DNA of 64,000 bases from Xenopus tropicalis (lineage: Eukaryota > Chordata > Amphibia > Anura > Pipidae), in the NCBI RefSeq assembly GCF_000004195.4, contig NC_030677.2, forward strand, positions 58,038,222-58,102,221. Reading direction: 5' to 3'. The notes under the pieces were generated by a model. It ran no database searches. It worked only from the letters and a program-made list of their open reading frames with translations, and was not told the origin of the DNA. Numbering within the stretch: the stretch's first letter is position 1; each line of letters starts with the position of its first letter. A program made the position numbers and the translations under genes. Of this stretch, positions 1 to 12,300 are shown in pieces.

Positions 1-758
1 AAAACGTTAAACCTATAGAGCTGTGTACTAAAAGGCTTATCTGGCTTACTCTGTAGTATTTACAGGTTATCTCCTTGACATTCTAAACTATAAATCCTAG
101 GGTTAATGGTCAGATTGCTACAAATAGTGTTAGGTTAGTGTTAAATGGGCTTTATAAATCCGAGACGTAATTCTTTTTGCATATCCCATGGAGGTGTTAT
201 TTGCTTTAGTGTTTTATTAAGTCAAACAAGCATTCTTATTGTTTTCTATTCAGCATAAATTGTTGTTTTTTATAGTATAGGCTGAGAGTATTCTTGTCTC
301 CTTTGTTAACATTAAACAGCATAGGCTCAATGCTTGACTGCAGAGGAATATATTTCTGTCAAATGAGAGCACAGACTATCTAAGTGATTATGCTATTGAA
401 TATGACAGGAAGAGCACCATTTTACTTCGACTAACTTCTTCTTGACAGCAATATTTATTTTTTTATTGCAGACTTTTATGGCACTTTTTAACTGTTGCAA
501 TGTAAATATTACAGGGGAATGTTAATGTTAAAAAACATACACTTGCAACAATTGTAGGATTATTCAAATTTAAAACTGTTACTCAAGAGTCTAAGTGAGC
601 AACACCTTGTGACTCTATATTTAATAAGCAGTTCATGTATACAGATGTAAATATTGTGATGTAATCAGTTGTGACAAGTAGAGCTACCTGCATGGAGAAC
701 TGCAATAACGTTCATCTTCAGCTAACCACGTACTTCTGTTTTATGTGCTTGCTTTTAG
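1..758. other. Intron upstream of the first exon
   Basis: This is AT-rich non-coding sequence that ends in a pyrimidine-rich tract and an AG acceptor at 757-758. I see no exon, repeat of known type or RNA gene in it. It is inferred to be the preceding intron of the host gene because the following exon is open from its first base. Confidence 0.6.
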
Positions 759-990
759 GGAAATTACGAGAAAGCGTGCCAGTATTTTTCTAAAGCATAC
801 GAGACTGCACTCAGCCTTAGTGAATTAGCACTGATAGAAGAGGCACAGGTTCAGTACGGCATTGCCAAGGCACACGAGATGATGCTGACTGTTAGCAAAC
901 TTACAGACTCCGCAGACTGTGCCAGCGTTGGGCACCTGCTAACATGGAAAATGAACAGAAGTGACATATTCGGTGACCCTGCAAAACCTG
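759..990 (+). CDS. ttc29: Penultimate exon of a TPR protein gene (probably TTC29)
   Basis: The exon follows an AG acceptor (757-758), ends at a GTAAG donor (991), and is 232 nt: 77 whole codons plus one base, so the next intron is phase 1. It encodes [20 protein letters not shown] at the start, then an [16 protein letters not shown] helix and a [12 protein letters not shown] segment. The A/G-x-Y-x-x-A-x-x-Y/F-x-x-A spacing is typical of a tetratricopeptide helix pair, a protein-binding fold. The pattern recalls the last TPR region of TTC29, a sperm flagellum and cilium protein. Another axonemal TPR protein such as TTC25/ODAD4 remains possible, because I judge this from memory of the family. 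The 5' part of the gene lies outside the window. The coding status is much surer than the gene name. Confidence 0.6.
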
Positions 991-1113
991 GTAAGCCATT
1001 GCTTATGAAACATTAGAGCTTTAGTGGAATACAGGAATAATTAAAGGGACACATAAGTCTGAAATGAAACATGCTGCTATATGGTATGCTGTATTGTTCA
1101 AATGAAATATATA

Positions 1114-1471
1114 TACAGGTATGAAACCTGTTATCCAGAATGTATGGGACCTAGGGTTTTCCGTATAAGGGATCATAACGTAATTTGGATCTCCATAACT
1201 TAAGCCTGTTTACATCATTTATATATTGAATAAACCCAATTGGATTGTTTTGCCTCCAATAAGGACTAATTATAGCTTAGTTTGGATCAAGTACAAGCTT
1301 TTGGTATTCTGTTATTCTGATTCTGTTATTATTCTGTTATTACAGAGAAAAAGTAAATAATTTCTAAAAATTAGAATTATTTGATTATAATGGAGCCTAT
1401 GGAAGAGGGCCTTTCCATAATTCGGAACTTTCTGGATAATGGGTTTCCGGATAAGGGGTCACATACCTGTA
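1114..1471. mobile_element. Palindromic MITE, 'tacaggtatg' family, copy 1
   Basis: The ends are TACAGGTATGAAACC and its near inverse CACATACCTGTA, flanked on both sides by short TA runs. The inner arms 'ttatccagaa' and 'tttctggataa' also pair. At least five more copies or parts occur in this window (36961, 40204, 49550, 55392, 60965). It has no coding capacity and is a non-autonomous DNA transposon. I do not assign a superfamily. Confidence 0.75.
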
Positions 1472-1775
1472 TATATATGATATTTGGGTAACGGTGTACT
1501 TTTATTATTCTTAGCAAATGTTTAATGGCACATTGTCTTCAAGGCTGTTTAGACATTTTGTAAATAAGTGAAATAATAGCAATCAGACACAACCACATCT
1601 CTGGAGTAATGCTTCCAATTGCAGGTGAACGGGTTGTTGTAATCACATGGTCAAATCTTACAGAAACCACCCAAAAGCCTCATGTCACACATAATTTGTT
1701 GCTAGTTATAGTTATATAACTATAGCTAAAAATATGTTTCTTTGTCTTCTGTGGGAAATATTTGCTATCATGTCC

Positions 1776-2230
1776 TTAAAGGGAAAGTTCACTTTCAGAC
1801 TGAACTTGAACTTTGTCTAAATTTGAAGGATCAGAAAAAACATTTTTGCAATTCGCCTTTTATTTAAAATGTTTAATTTTGAAGCTACAGACCAGGAGCA
1901 GCACTGCTGAATCTCTCTCCTCTGCTCTGTCTTTGGAAGGGATCACCGACACCAACTTGCATTCTGTCCAAACAGGAAGTTGACACTGTGGTCAGATTGG
2001 CTGAATCCTGCCAGCCAATGTTATGAAAGATATGCAAATGAAGCAGCACAATTCAGTGTGAACTTTTTTTTATTTGGCTGCCGGCCAAGTCCTCGTCTGG
2101 GAAATCCCTTACAGAGAAAGCAGAGAGCAGATTGTAGCAGCGCTGATCCTGGTCTGTAGCTTCAAAGCTAAATATTTAAATAATAAAGATAAATTAATAG
2201 AAACAATGATAAATACCTATTATTTTGCAG
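1776..2230. mobile_element. Probable palindromic MITE with TTAA-type end
   Basis: The left end reads TTAAAGGGAAAGTTCACTTT. Inside, 'gaagctacagaccagga' near 1881 pairs with 'tcctggtctgtagcttc' near 2147, so the element is a large imperfect hairpin centred near 2020. The short open frames at 2074-2274 and 2274-2483 are chance frames across it. The right end is degraded, so its boundary is approximate. Confidence 0.55.
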
Positions 2231-3606
2231 CTACAAGTAGCAACTTGCCTTATGGTATATATATCATTCATTAATGTTCATGTTTTTCTTCCAGCCTTCC
2301 TTTAATGTAGCAAATAGTAAAAACGTATATTGTATCGCAATGATTACACATAATGTATTAACATTTACTGTAATTAAGGGTTATGAAATGCAGAACCAGC
2401 AAATTGATCTTTTTGGAGATGATTTATTAAAGTTCATGTGTTATTTTTCACTGCGTTTTAATTGTTTTGCGCAAAAATCATAATTCATTATTAAGCAGAA
2501 AAATGTGAAAAACTCAATTGTAAAACTTTGGCATCTATGTAGAAGTCAATGGGAGCTGTCCTAGTCAAAATTTTAACTATTTATTGAATTCAAATTTTTC
2601 AAATTGTTTTGAGCTTGTAGACCCATAAAAATTAAGTAAAATGTAAAATACAAATTCAAGGTATTCAACTTTTCTTTTTCACAGTTTTATTCAATTCCTT
2701 TTTTTAATAGGATTTTTTGAATAAATCAGCTTACATCTGAGTTTATAAAATTTCACATTTATTTAAAGGAGAAAAAAATATGAAAATTTCACAAATACAG
2801 GTTTTGATAAATAAGGCCCTTATGGGGGTAGGTAATATTGGTCGCTAACAGAAAAAATGTTCCCAATATGAATAAATGTTCACATTACAAACAGTTTTGC
2901 CTTTGCATGGTTGTAATATATTTTTTGCGAACCTTTTGCCCCCATTGCGATAGTAGAATAGAGATTGCAAATTTTTAACTTGCCCCAGTGCGTAGGATAT
3001 GTAATAAAACTTCCTTATTTTCAGGATAACAGTTACGCTATCTTCAAGCGTGTCCTAATGGCAGTTTTCCAGACAAGTTTATGCTTGAGAATGGCAAGCC
3101 TTGCAAGTTAGATGTACATAGACACACAGAAATTTGTGGCTAATCTGCATATATTCTAGAAATAGGCAAAATTGTAGCATAACTGGCTGGTTATCTGATA
3201 TGTAAGCAATTCCATTAATTTGAAAAGATTAAATTTTTAGTAATATTTGTAACAATAATTTCTACAGACCACAATTTTGTCAACAATATTTTTTTTTTTA
3301 TGACAACACACTACAGTGTCATAAACAACTACAGTCTTATCCTATTATTATTTATGGTAACATATTCTGATCTACATCGTCAGTTATACTTTAAATGTTT
3401 TAATTAATATTTTATAATTATGGCTAGTTGTCTGTAGGTAAAACATATTATGTATGAGGCAGTTTATAACTCCAGTATTTAATATGTGCCCTAAATGTTT
3501 TTATAATATTAGCACAACTAATTCTGAATTTGACTTTTTCGCCTAGTATGGGGTATTTGCTCTTTTTTCAGTTGTACCAGTTAAATGTAAGGATGAAATA
3601 CACATG
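2231..3606. other. AT-rich intron with a decayed repeat
   Basis: About 2480-2825 resembles the AT-rich 'gataaataaccccc' MITE that is also seen at 6515-9525 and 44810-45118, with phrases such as 'agaagtcaatgggagctgtcc' and 'gataaataaggccc'. The remainder shows nothing I can name. Confidence 0.4.
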
Positions 3607-3736
3607 GGGCAAATTTATCAACATTCAAATTAGTTGTTTTACTGTGATTTGCATTTCTAGTAGCAAAAATTGAAAATTAGAATTTGGGTTTCCAAAACAC
3701 AAACTTTCGAAAATTTGAATGTTGAAAAATCTGCCC
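3607..3736. mobile_element. Short MITE with 25-bp inverted ends
   Basis: The left end GGGCAAATTTATCAACATTC and the inverse of the right end GGGCAGATTTTTCAACATTC match at 18 of 20 positions. The interior is about 80 bp and non-coding. Confidence 0.6.
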
Positions 3737-3870
3737 TAAAGATAAGGAGGGAAATGAGAGAATCAAAAAGAAGAGTCAGAATAGTAGACAACCTTTATGT
3801 AAAACCATAAGTATTTCATGTGTAGATAACATGTCTGTAAACTAAACATTCAAGAACATTGTGTGGCTAA

Positions 3871-4190
3871 AGGACCCCATACACGTTGAGATTCGCTCGC
3901 TTGGGAGATTGCCCAGCCAGTGAATCTTCACCCGATATCCCCACCTACGGGTGGGTGATATCGGGGAGCGTGTAGGCTATAATTCGATCGTTTGGCCCTG
4001 GCGGCAATGGGGCAGTCGCTTCGGGACCGCATCAACGAGCGATGCAGTCCCCGATCTGACTGTATTTTCTAACCTGGCCAATCGATATCTGGCCGATTTA
4101 AGGGTTGGGCAGGCCCCTCGTTTCTGCCCCTACACAGGCCGATCAAGGGACCGATATCGGCAGCTACTATAGGCCTGTGTATGGGGACCT
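3871..4190. mobile_element. Harbinger-like MITE with TAA duplication
   Basis: The terminal inverted repeats are AGGACCCCATACAC and, inverted, AGGTCCCCATACAC (one mismatch in 14). A TAA trinucleotide abuts each end (3868-3870 and 4191-4193), the 3-bp target duplication expected of PIF/Harbinger elements. The interior is relatively CpG-rich, with repeated GATATCGG and CGATC motifs, and encodes no recognisable protein. Confidence 0.65.
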
Positions 4191-4194
4191 TAAC

Positions 4195-5852
4195 ATTTAA
4201 GGCAAAGGAATGGCACTCTGTGTTTGGATCCATACAGTTTTCTAAGAAAGCCATGATGATCTAAAGACTCTAAACCAGAAGACAGTTTCCATTTTCCATT
4301 ATATTGGAAGCTGTCGTTATAAATCTTGTACTTTCAAGCTCTTTTCTCTGAAATAAATTTAATTCTCAAATTTCTTTTAATTTAACTTGAGAATTTGGAA
4401 ATATAATTTTATAGCAATGCTTTTCTAAGTGCAGTACTAGTGACATCCATGCAGTAATCAACATTATGCATGTTAAATATTCCTGTTTTTTGGTAAATGC
4501 CCCTACATTTGCAGAAAGAGCATGCCCTGCACATTTTCACAGTGAGATTTACAAGCTTATTAATCACATATTTCTCATTGTGATACATAGCCGTATCTAA
4601 GTCTCTAGCAAATTGGCATTGTACGGGGTGCTCCCTAGTTATGACCATATTGTAAATTTATAGTCTGCATTTGTCTTCTGAGCTCACTAAAATAAAAATG
4701 AAGGCATGAAAATGTCTGTCTGATCTTGACAAGGGTTCTGTTCACAAGCTGCAATATATCATTCTTTGTAGATGATTCCTAAAATATTACAGTTATAAAT
4801 TTTGAGTCATCACCCATTTAATAAATAATGCTGCCATGGCATATTAATCATATACATGAATTTTATGACATACTCTTTATTAGACTTCTGTTTTCTAAAT
4901 TAAAAAGTAGTTCTTAATATTTTCTCTGCTCCTTTGAAAAATAGAATTCCTAATTACTGATTTGAAGCAGGGAAAGGTGCAATAATTAACAAGAATAAAA
5001 AGGGACATTGTTAAAGTTCCCATTAAAAGCAATGCATTAGTAAACATTGACATTTTATAGGCTTATTTATGCAGTATTTTATTTGGTATAAATTTAGAGC
5101 TGCAGAATAATATTTATTTACAATAAACAACAGCACAAAATAGTTTATCTTTTACTGACAAAAAAGAAAAGCAATAAACTGGATATTATGTTGTTTGTTA
5201 CAATGAATACCGATTCAGGAATTAAAGGTATGGACTAAAGGTATTACCCAAAGGATACTCATTACTAGCTGCCTTTTTGGAATGACACTTGAGCATGTCC
5301 AGTGGACACTTACACAATGAGAGGGTTTCTCCCTCCCTATTCTGTACTGGGGAAAACAGGCAAAGCTACTTACTGGGAAGAGCACAAAACACAATGGGAA
5401 GCATAACAGCATAGGTATCCACTAGCTCTGCGCAATAAAAACTCCCACCTATGCCTCAGTGTACTGCTACTAAATGTTACAGGGGGAAGCACAGAACTGT
5501 GGTTAGAAGTAAAGTAAAATCAATATTATTTCTGTTTCAACATTCATTTTTTTGTAAACGATTTACTTATTTTGAAATAAAGAGAACAAAAGTAGAGCAA
5601 GTGACAAATTGCCATGGAAGCAGTTCAGTCAAACTCAAATAAGTGGCCTTGCAGTATTCCAAGCATAAATCCACATTTTCAGCAGATGTTTCATAGGTGA
5701 TATCATGGGTTACACAATATCAAATATAAAGACATGGTAACATATTGTCAGAAAAAGAGAAACTGAAGAAAGGAAGAAAGTGTAGGAGATAGAAGGAGAA
5801 AGAGGAGAAGGATGGGGGAGAAATAGTCTTGGTATTGTTATACACAAAACTT
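4195..5852. other. Intron, nothing recognised
   Basis: This is AT-rich non-coding sequence. Short open frames at 4409-4648, 5215-5412 and 5451-5642 show no family resemblance and no splice context. Confidence 0.5.
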
Positions 5853-5856
5853 TTAA

Positions 5857-6260
5857 AGGGGTTGTCCGCTTTTGAGTTAACATTTAGTATGTTGTACTAA
5901 AATTTTGAGACAGCTTGCAATTGGTCTTCATTTATTATTATTTGTAGTTTATTAATCATTTTAATTTTGTTTAGCAACTTTGCAGATCAGATTTTCAACA
6001 ACTATCTGGTTGCTAGGGTCCAAATTACCTTAGCAACCAGGGAGTGGTTTGAATCAGAGATCCAAACCACTGTAGCCTCACAGAACAATAGTTTTTGCCT
6101 GCCAGGGTCAGTGACCCCCATTTGAAAGCTTCAAAGAGTTTGAGGAATAAGGCAAATACTTCAAAAACAATAAGAAATAAATAATGAGGATCAGTTGAAT
6201 TTGCTTAGAATTGGCCATTCTATAACATACTAAAAGTTAACTTTAATGTGAACCACCTCT
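5857..6260. mobile_element. TTAA-flanked palindromic MITE (T2/Kolobok-like)
   Basis: TTAA sits at both edges (5853-5856 and 6261-6264). The ends 'aggggttgtccgcttttgag' and 'aatgtgaaccacctct' are imperfect inverse repeats. Inside, 'ggttgctagggtccaaatta' is followed by its near inverse 'taccttagcaaccagg', which marks the hairpin centre. This is a familiar abundant Xenopus repeat. A second copy lies at 28411 and a partial end at 57680. Confidence 0.75.
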
Positions 6261-6264
6261 TTAA

Positions 6265-6712
6265 TCTACCCAGCATATTTTTGCAAGTAGAGGAGGAAGA
6301 GACAGGACTTTTTACTGTTCCAACACTGAAATTGAGGCTCACTGAGGCAGGAAAGGTCTGCTCACCTGATTAGACATTTGCATCAGGATTAAATGATATA
6401 ATAATAAAGGTTCAAAATATGCCCTCAATGTTCAGTGTTATATACTTTGTGTCATTTTCATATTCTTTTCTACTTTGAATAACCTCTAAATGTTAAAAAA
6501 AAGTGAGTGTTACCTCGTTTATTAAAAAATCCCAGTAGAAAACTGCATGAGCAGATAAAGTTGTGAAGAAATAATCAAATACTTCAAATTCATAATTTTT
6601 TCATCATTTTTAATAGGTCGCAAAGCTCGAAAAAAAATGTAAAAACTCAAATTGACTAAATAATTCAAATTTTGCCTAGGACTTCTACATTACCTTGCAA
6701 GCTTTTAGATGA
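6265..6712. repeat. Left half of an AT-rich MITE split by a CR1 LINE
   Basis: The sequence from about 6515 to 6712 ('caaattttgcctaggacttc', 'gcaagcttttagatg') matches the left-centre part of the intact-looking copy at 44810-45118, where 'caagcttttagatg' runs straight on into 'gtgaattttcacattcg'. Here it is interrupted at 6713 by the CR1 element and resumes near 9350. Before 6515 I see no feature. Confidence 0.5.
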
Positions 6713-6945
6713 CATAGTTACATAGTTACATAGGGTTGAAAAAGACCAGTGTCCATCAAGTTCAACCCATCCAAGTAAACCCAGCACACCTAACCCACAC
6801 CTACCAATCTATACACTCACATACATAAACTATTAATACAACCACTAGTACTAACTGTAGATATTAGTATCACAATAGCCTTGGATATTCTGATTGTTCA
6901 AGAACTCATCCAGGCCCCTCTTAAAGGCATTAACAGAATCTGCCA

Positions 6946-8343
6946 TTACCACATCACTAGGAAGGGCATTCCCAACCTCACTGCCCTCACCGTGAAAAAC
7001 CACCTACGCTGCTTCAAATGGAAGCTCCGTTCCTCTAATCTAAAGGGGTGACCTCTGGTGCGCTGATTGTTTTTATGGGAAAAAAGAACATCCCCCAACT
7101 GCCTATAATCCCCTCTAATGTACTTGTACAGAGTAATCATGTCCCCTTGCAAGCGCCTCTTTTCCAGAGAAAACAACCTCAACCTCGACAGTCTCACCTC
7201 ATAGTTTAAATCTTCCATCCCCTTTACCAGTTTAGTTGCACGTCTCTGCACTCTCTCCAGCTCATTAATATCCTTCTTAAGGACTGGAGCCCAAAACTGC
7301 ACCGCATACTCAAGGTGAGGCCTTACCAGGGACCTATAAAGGGGCAAAATTATGTTCTCATCCCTTGAGTCAATGCCCTTTTTTATACAAGACAGCACTT
7401 TATTTGCTTTAGTAGCCACAGAATGACACTGCCTGGAATTAGACAATTTGTTATCAACAAAAAACCCCAGATCCTTCTCCATTAAGGATACCCCCAACAC
7501 ACTACCATTCAGTAGATAGTTCGCGTTTATATTATTCCTACCAAAATGCATAACTTTGCACTTATCAACATTGAACCTCATTTTCCAGTTTGCTGCCCAG
7601 TTTTCCAATTTTGTCAAATCGCTCTGCAAAGTGGCAGCATCCTGCATGGAACTTATAGTTTTGCACAATTTTGTATCATCAGCAAAAATAGAAACAGTAC
7701 TCTCTATGCCCACCTCCAGGTCATTAATAACCAAGTTAAAAAGCAAAGGACCAAGGACTGACCCGTGCGGTACTCCACTAACCACACTGGTCCAATTAGA
7801 AAATGTTCCATTTACCACCACTCTTTGTAATCTATCCTTCAGCCAGTATTCAAGTACCCTATCCCTTATTACCCCTTCCAAAATTTTTCCTACTACTGAT
7901 GTCAGACTAACAGGCCTATAGTTTTCAGGCTGAGAACGGGATCCCTTTTTAAATAATGGCACCACATTAGCAATCCGCCAGTCTCTCGGCACCATGCCAG
8001 ACCTCAATGAATCCTGAAAAATTAAGTGAAGAGGTTTGGCAATCACAGCGCTCAGCTCATTTAATACCCTGGGATGAATCCCATCTGGCCGTGGACCTAA
8101 TTTTACCTTTACATGTTCAAGTCTCTTTTGAATTTCCTCCCGAGTGACCCATGCGTCAGTAGCTAAATTACTAGAACTGGGCATATTAAAAGGGAAGCCT
8201 TCATTAGCTGGCTCCTCAGATGTATAGACAGATGAAAAATAAGAGTTCAAAATTTCAGCTTTTTCCCCGTTCTCATCAACCAACTTACCCCCCCCCCCGT
8301 GATAATAAGGTTCCCACCCCTTCTTGCTTAATTTTTTTAACAA
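6946..8343 (-). pseudogene. CR1 reverse transcriptase with palm deletion
   Basis: This frame of about 465 residues carries reverse transcriptase landmarks in order: LGPRPDGIHPRVL (about 82-94), RDWRIANVVPLFKKG (about 120-134), NYRPVSLTS (about 141-149), SGVPHGSVLGPLLF, then FADDTKL with the two catalytic Asp of motif C. The C-terminal LERVQRRATKLVKG and FFTVRAVRLG motifs are typical of CR1. After RDRVLEY (about residue 166) the chain jumps straight to WLKDRLQRVVVNG. In CR1 proteins some 70 residues normally lie between these, including motif A with the first catalytic Asp. The frame stays open across the loss. It reads on from the endonuclease part across a frameshift and has no proper start of its own. 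It is inferred to be inactive. Confidence 0.85.
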
Positions 8344-9348
8344 TTCACATAATTAAAAAATAATTTTGGATTCTTTTTACTCCTAGCTGCAATATCCCTT
8401 TCCATTTCTACTTTAGCTTGCCTGATAGCTTTTTTGCATGCTTTATTTGCTTCCTTGTACCTGACGAAAGTTTCCGCTGTCCCAGCTAACTTGAATGCCC
8501 TAAAAGCACGTCTTTTATTACCAACCTCAACACTAACACCTTTATTCAGCCATAAGGGTTTTGCTTTGCGATGCCTCTCCTTGCTTACAAGGGGGATATA
8601 CTGTTGTGTATACCTGCAAAGCAATGTTTTAAAGATGCTCCATTTTCCTTCTGTGTCTAACCCCATGAAAAGCCTTTCCCAGTTGACACATTGCAGAGAT
8701 GCCCTTATACTGGCAAAGTCTGCACGCCTAAAATTGAGCGTTTTAGTTACTCCCTTATAGAGCTGTCTCTGTAGCATTATCTCAAAGGAGACCATGTTGT
8801 GATCACTGTTCCCCAGATGCTCACCCACATAAATGTTAGAGATGAGTTCATTATTATTAGATATCACCAGGTCCAAAATAGAGTCATTCCTAGTAGGTTC
8901 TTGAACCGCCTGAAATAAAAAGTTGTCATTTAGCATATTTACAAACCTACTAGCTTTTTCTGACTTAGCCACCCCATTACTCCAGTCAATGTCCGGATAA
9001 TTAAAGTCCCCCATAATAACAACTTGACCCAATTTTGAAGCCTCCTCCATTTGCAAAAGTAGCTGGGCCTCATCCCCCTCATCTATACGGGGTGGTTTAT
9101 AGCATACACCAATGACCATTTTCTTTGTGACCTTCAGCCCTACTGAAATTTCTACCCAAAGAGATTCAACGTTTTCATTGGTAATGTCTTTATTACATGG
9201 CTTTAAGTCTGACTTTACGTAAAGACAAACCCCTCCACCCTTTTTAATCTCTCTGTCCCTCCTAAAAAGTGTATAACCATTTAAATTCACAGCCCAGTCG
9301 CATTTATCATCCCACCAGGTCTCAGTGATACCTATTAAATCATAATTT
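8337..9348 (-). pseudogene. CR1 apurinic-type endonuclease, N-terminally truncated
   Basis: The frame begins inside the element at GITETWWDDKCDWAVNLNGY and continues through GGGVCLYVKSDLKP, VVIMGDFNYPDIDW, LDLVISNN and NSDHNMVSFE, the exonuclease/endonuclease/phosphatase fold landmarks of LINE endonucleases that nick the target DNA. It ends at a stop at 8337-8339, and the reverse transcriptase continues in another frame just beyond. A linker with FKLAGTAETFVRYKEANKAC precedes the break. The 5' truncation is typical of incomplete target-primed reverse transcription. Confidence 0.8.
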
Positions 9349-12300
9349 TCAAATCATAATTTTCAATACATGCAATGAAAGCATTTTAAATTAGAGTATT
9401 TAGCTTTTTTTTGGTTAATGAATTTGTGTTTTTAAAACCGTAATTCAAAATCATGATTAATAATGCAAAAAAACTTGAATTGCGACAGAAAAATACAAAC
9501 GTTGATAAATAACCCCCATAGTTTAGTAGTTTATTGTAGGAGTAATATGAAAGAGTCAGTTCCTGCATGTTACCAGAACTGGTTGAGCACACACAAGCCT
9601 AAATACATATAACAGCCCTGGCTCACTCTACCAGAGCCCTGAACTCTCCCCTATTTTTCAGGACAGACAGGAAGTGAACTCCTTCAGTATGAGAACCAAT
9701 GCCATGCACCTCTCCTGTTCCAATCCTACCTCTGTCCTTCTATAAGTACCACTATACATATCTAACAGGAGCGCTCTTTGCATCTCACTGCTTTAAGAAG
9801 CAAATACGCAATATCAGTTATTTGATGAATAACATAAGCAGGAGATAGCTGGATTAGGAAAGAAATGGGGCCAGAAGAAAGAGTGTAGAATAGATATAGA
9901 CTGCGAAAGAGAAACAGGATTTAGTCTGAGGCTGGGCATGAATGGAAATGACAGGATAGTGATTAGGCTGATGCAGCTGGAGAGTTGGCAATATTCATGC
10001 TAAGTTGTGCTGAGTTAGTGAAGTAAGGCAAGAGTAGAATTGTAAAAGAAATGGACAGGTAGATACAGTACAGGATTTTGATGGAGTCAGAAAAAGTAGG
10101 GTTTAAGCAAGAGTTGAGTTTGAATACTGAGGGACAAAGAGAGCACTGTAAGCACGCTGGCACTGGGACAGGCAATAGTATTTAAAAGGACATGGCAGGT
10201 TAGGAGAAAGCAGGGCTGGAGCTGGCACGGGCGAGAAGTGAGCTGGGCCAGGGAGAGCAAAAATAGAATTGTGAATGAGCCCCACCAATCACTTATGTCA
10301 AACCTATGACAAGGTTATTATGTACCGCTACATTAGGCATGTTGGTTCACAAGCAAATTGAACCTGTGGTGAATAATGCACAAAGCACCTTTCTGTTTCT
10401 TGATCTGTTTCTTGGCTAGTCGGTATACCTGAGTTTTCAAGAGTTTTGAATAAACCAGTTTATTTCCTGCGTGTTTTCAGCTATGCCGTAGCATTTTTCT
10501 CTTCTCTATACAGCACTGTCTGGCATCAATTAAGAAAGTTATATGCAGTTTACTGTTTGTAATACATTGAATATATTGCTTATTTATAGTTATTGGAACT
10601 CTTCCCTCATTGTTATCGTGTTTATATATCAACGTTGCAATATAATACACAACAATTTAAGCAATTAAAACTGGTCATTAAATGCTCCTATGTATTCTCA
10701 GTGGTTTCAGCTAAGTACCAGAATAAATACAGCAATATATTTAAGTGTCATACAATGTGCTGGTTGGACTTTACATGGTTAAAAATATGTATTGAAGGCA
10801 GTGTTGAGCTGACTTGTTATGTTGGGATAGATTGGCTAATGACTTGTAGGTACTCAGAGCTCAGGTCTCTCAGGTGGCTTCATTCGACCAGTTTCAGCAG
10901 AATGATGAAAAGATTGAGATAAAATAAACTGACAGTTGCTACTCATTGCAGGCAGCAAGCAGTACCCCAGCAGCTGAGACCCTGGGAGCCCTCTTTCTTA
11001 AACAAAGGCTTTTTGCGCTGCAGTAAGCAATGAACTAAAAAAAAGCACGAACAGACTGGCAGCTGGTGGCCAAGGGAGGAGGGAAAGTTTGGAAACTGGG
11101 ATACACAGCAATTGTTGGCTAATTAGGGGCCATTCCCACCTACTTATTACCAAACCATTAAGCAGACTGCACTTTTCATCTCACTCTTACTGTTTCACAT
11201 GACATTATACTCTAATCAATACCCTCCTACTGACTGTCTCAGTGCCCTCAAATGAATTCATTGCAGTTCAAGCATTCAGTAATTGAGTTAGGACAGAAAA
11301 AATGTGGCTCACACAGACCTGCTCCTTCTCTGAAGATACCATTGTAGCACTTGAAAAGCCTAGGTGGAAAAATCAGTATCCTATCCTGACAAGTGGCAGA
11401 AAGAGCAGTTGTTAGGGAGGAAAGAAATTGCACTGCTATGATTCAACCTAGAGGAAAAAGTGGGAGCATTATGGATTATGGGATGATAAAAGCCAAAATA
11501 TAAAGTTTCTCACTAGTATTTATGACACTTCTCTGAAAGTGATTATTATCCATTTCATTTGCACATAAATAATTGTCTCCTATTTTTTCTGACTGCAAAA
11601 TTAATTTTAATTACCACTATGATCAATTTAATATTTTGTCTACAAAGATCATATATATTTTAGATTAAAAACACAGCTTCACCCAAACATATCATCTTGA
11701 AACAGGCTGATACTAATCTATTAGCCACTAAATTACTTTTCTTGTTTGCCATGAAATGTTACCTCATTGGTGGGGAATACATGGCCTCTTTCTAATGAAT
11801 ACAAGTTGCATAGAAGAAGGATTTATGGTGGGGGCATTAAAACACAAGCAGCTTAAGTCAACATAAAAGGTAAATCCCATCCTTAAGAGCAAGATCAATG
11901 GACAGATATATCAACCAATTGATCTGTAGCTGCTGCTCAGTATCCATTGCACGAGGTCACTGAAATCACTATGCACCTAATACTAACTAATACTAGCAAG
12001 TTACTGTTGATGGACCCAATAACAGCATTTAAGATATTGCACCTTTCAACCCAATAACAGTGTTTAAAATTTGAGCTTTACCTATTTTGTAACCATTTTT
12101 GTATATAATCTGTATGTTTAATGTATACACAAATTAATTGTACATTGCTGGAATATGTTACATGAATACATGTTAAGAATTATTTAATACTATATAGACA
12201 GCAGTAACAAAAAATGCAGCAGCACTCTAATTTTAAGATACATTTTTTTGTGCTCATCTGGTATATTATGGCAGCATTTGGTAGCACTGTATTCATGAAG

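Larger units (their letters stand above)
6713..9348 (-). mobile_element. CR1-clade LINE retrotransposon, 5'-truncated
   Basis: On the minus strand the element reads 5'-truncated endonuclease, reverse transcriptase, then a 3' UTR ending at the left in the 8-bp tandem motif 'acatagtt' (6714-6731), typical of CR1 tails instead of poly(A). The 3' UTR phrase 'gaccagtgtccatcaagttc' also recurs at 14450. The element starts in the endonuclease at about GITETWW (9348), so ORF1 and the endonuclease N-terminus are missing. The coding region is broken by a frameshift near an 11-base G/C homopolymer (8288-8298) and by a palm deletion, so it is a dead copy. Confidence 0.85.

Noticed and set aside
7546..7921. 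Plus-strand frames across the CR1 region, and the one at 8434-8760
   Set aside because: They are antisense shadows of the CR1 reverse transcriptase and endonuclease on the minus strand.
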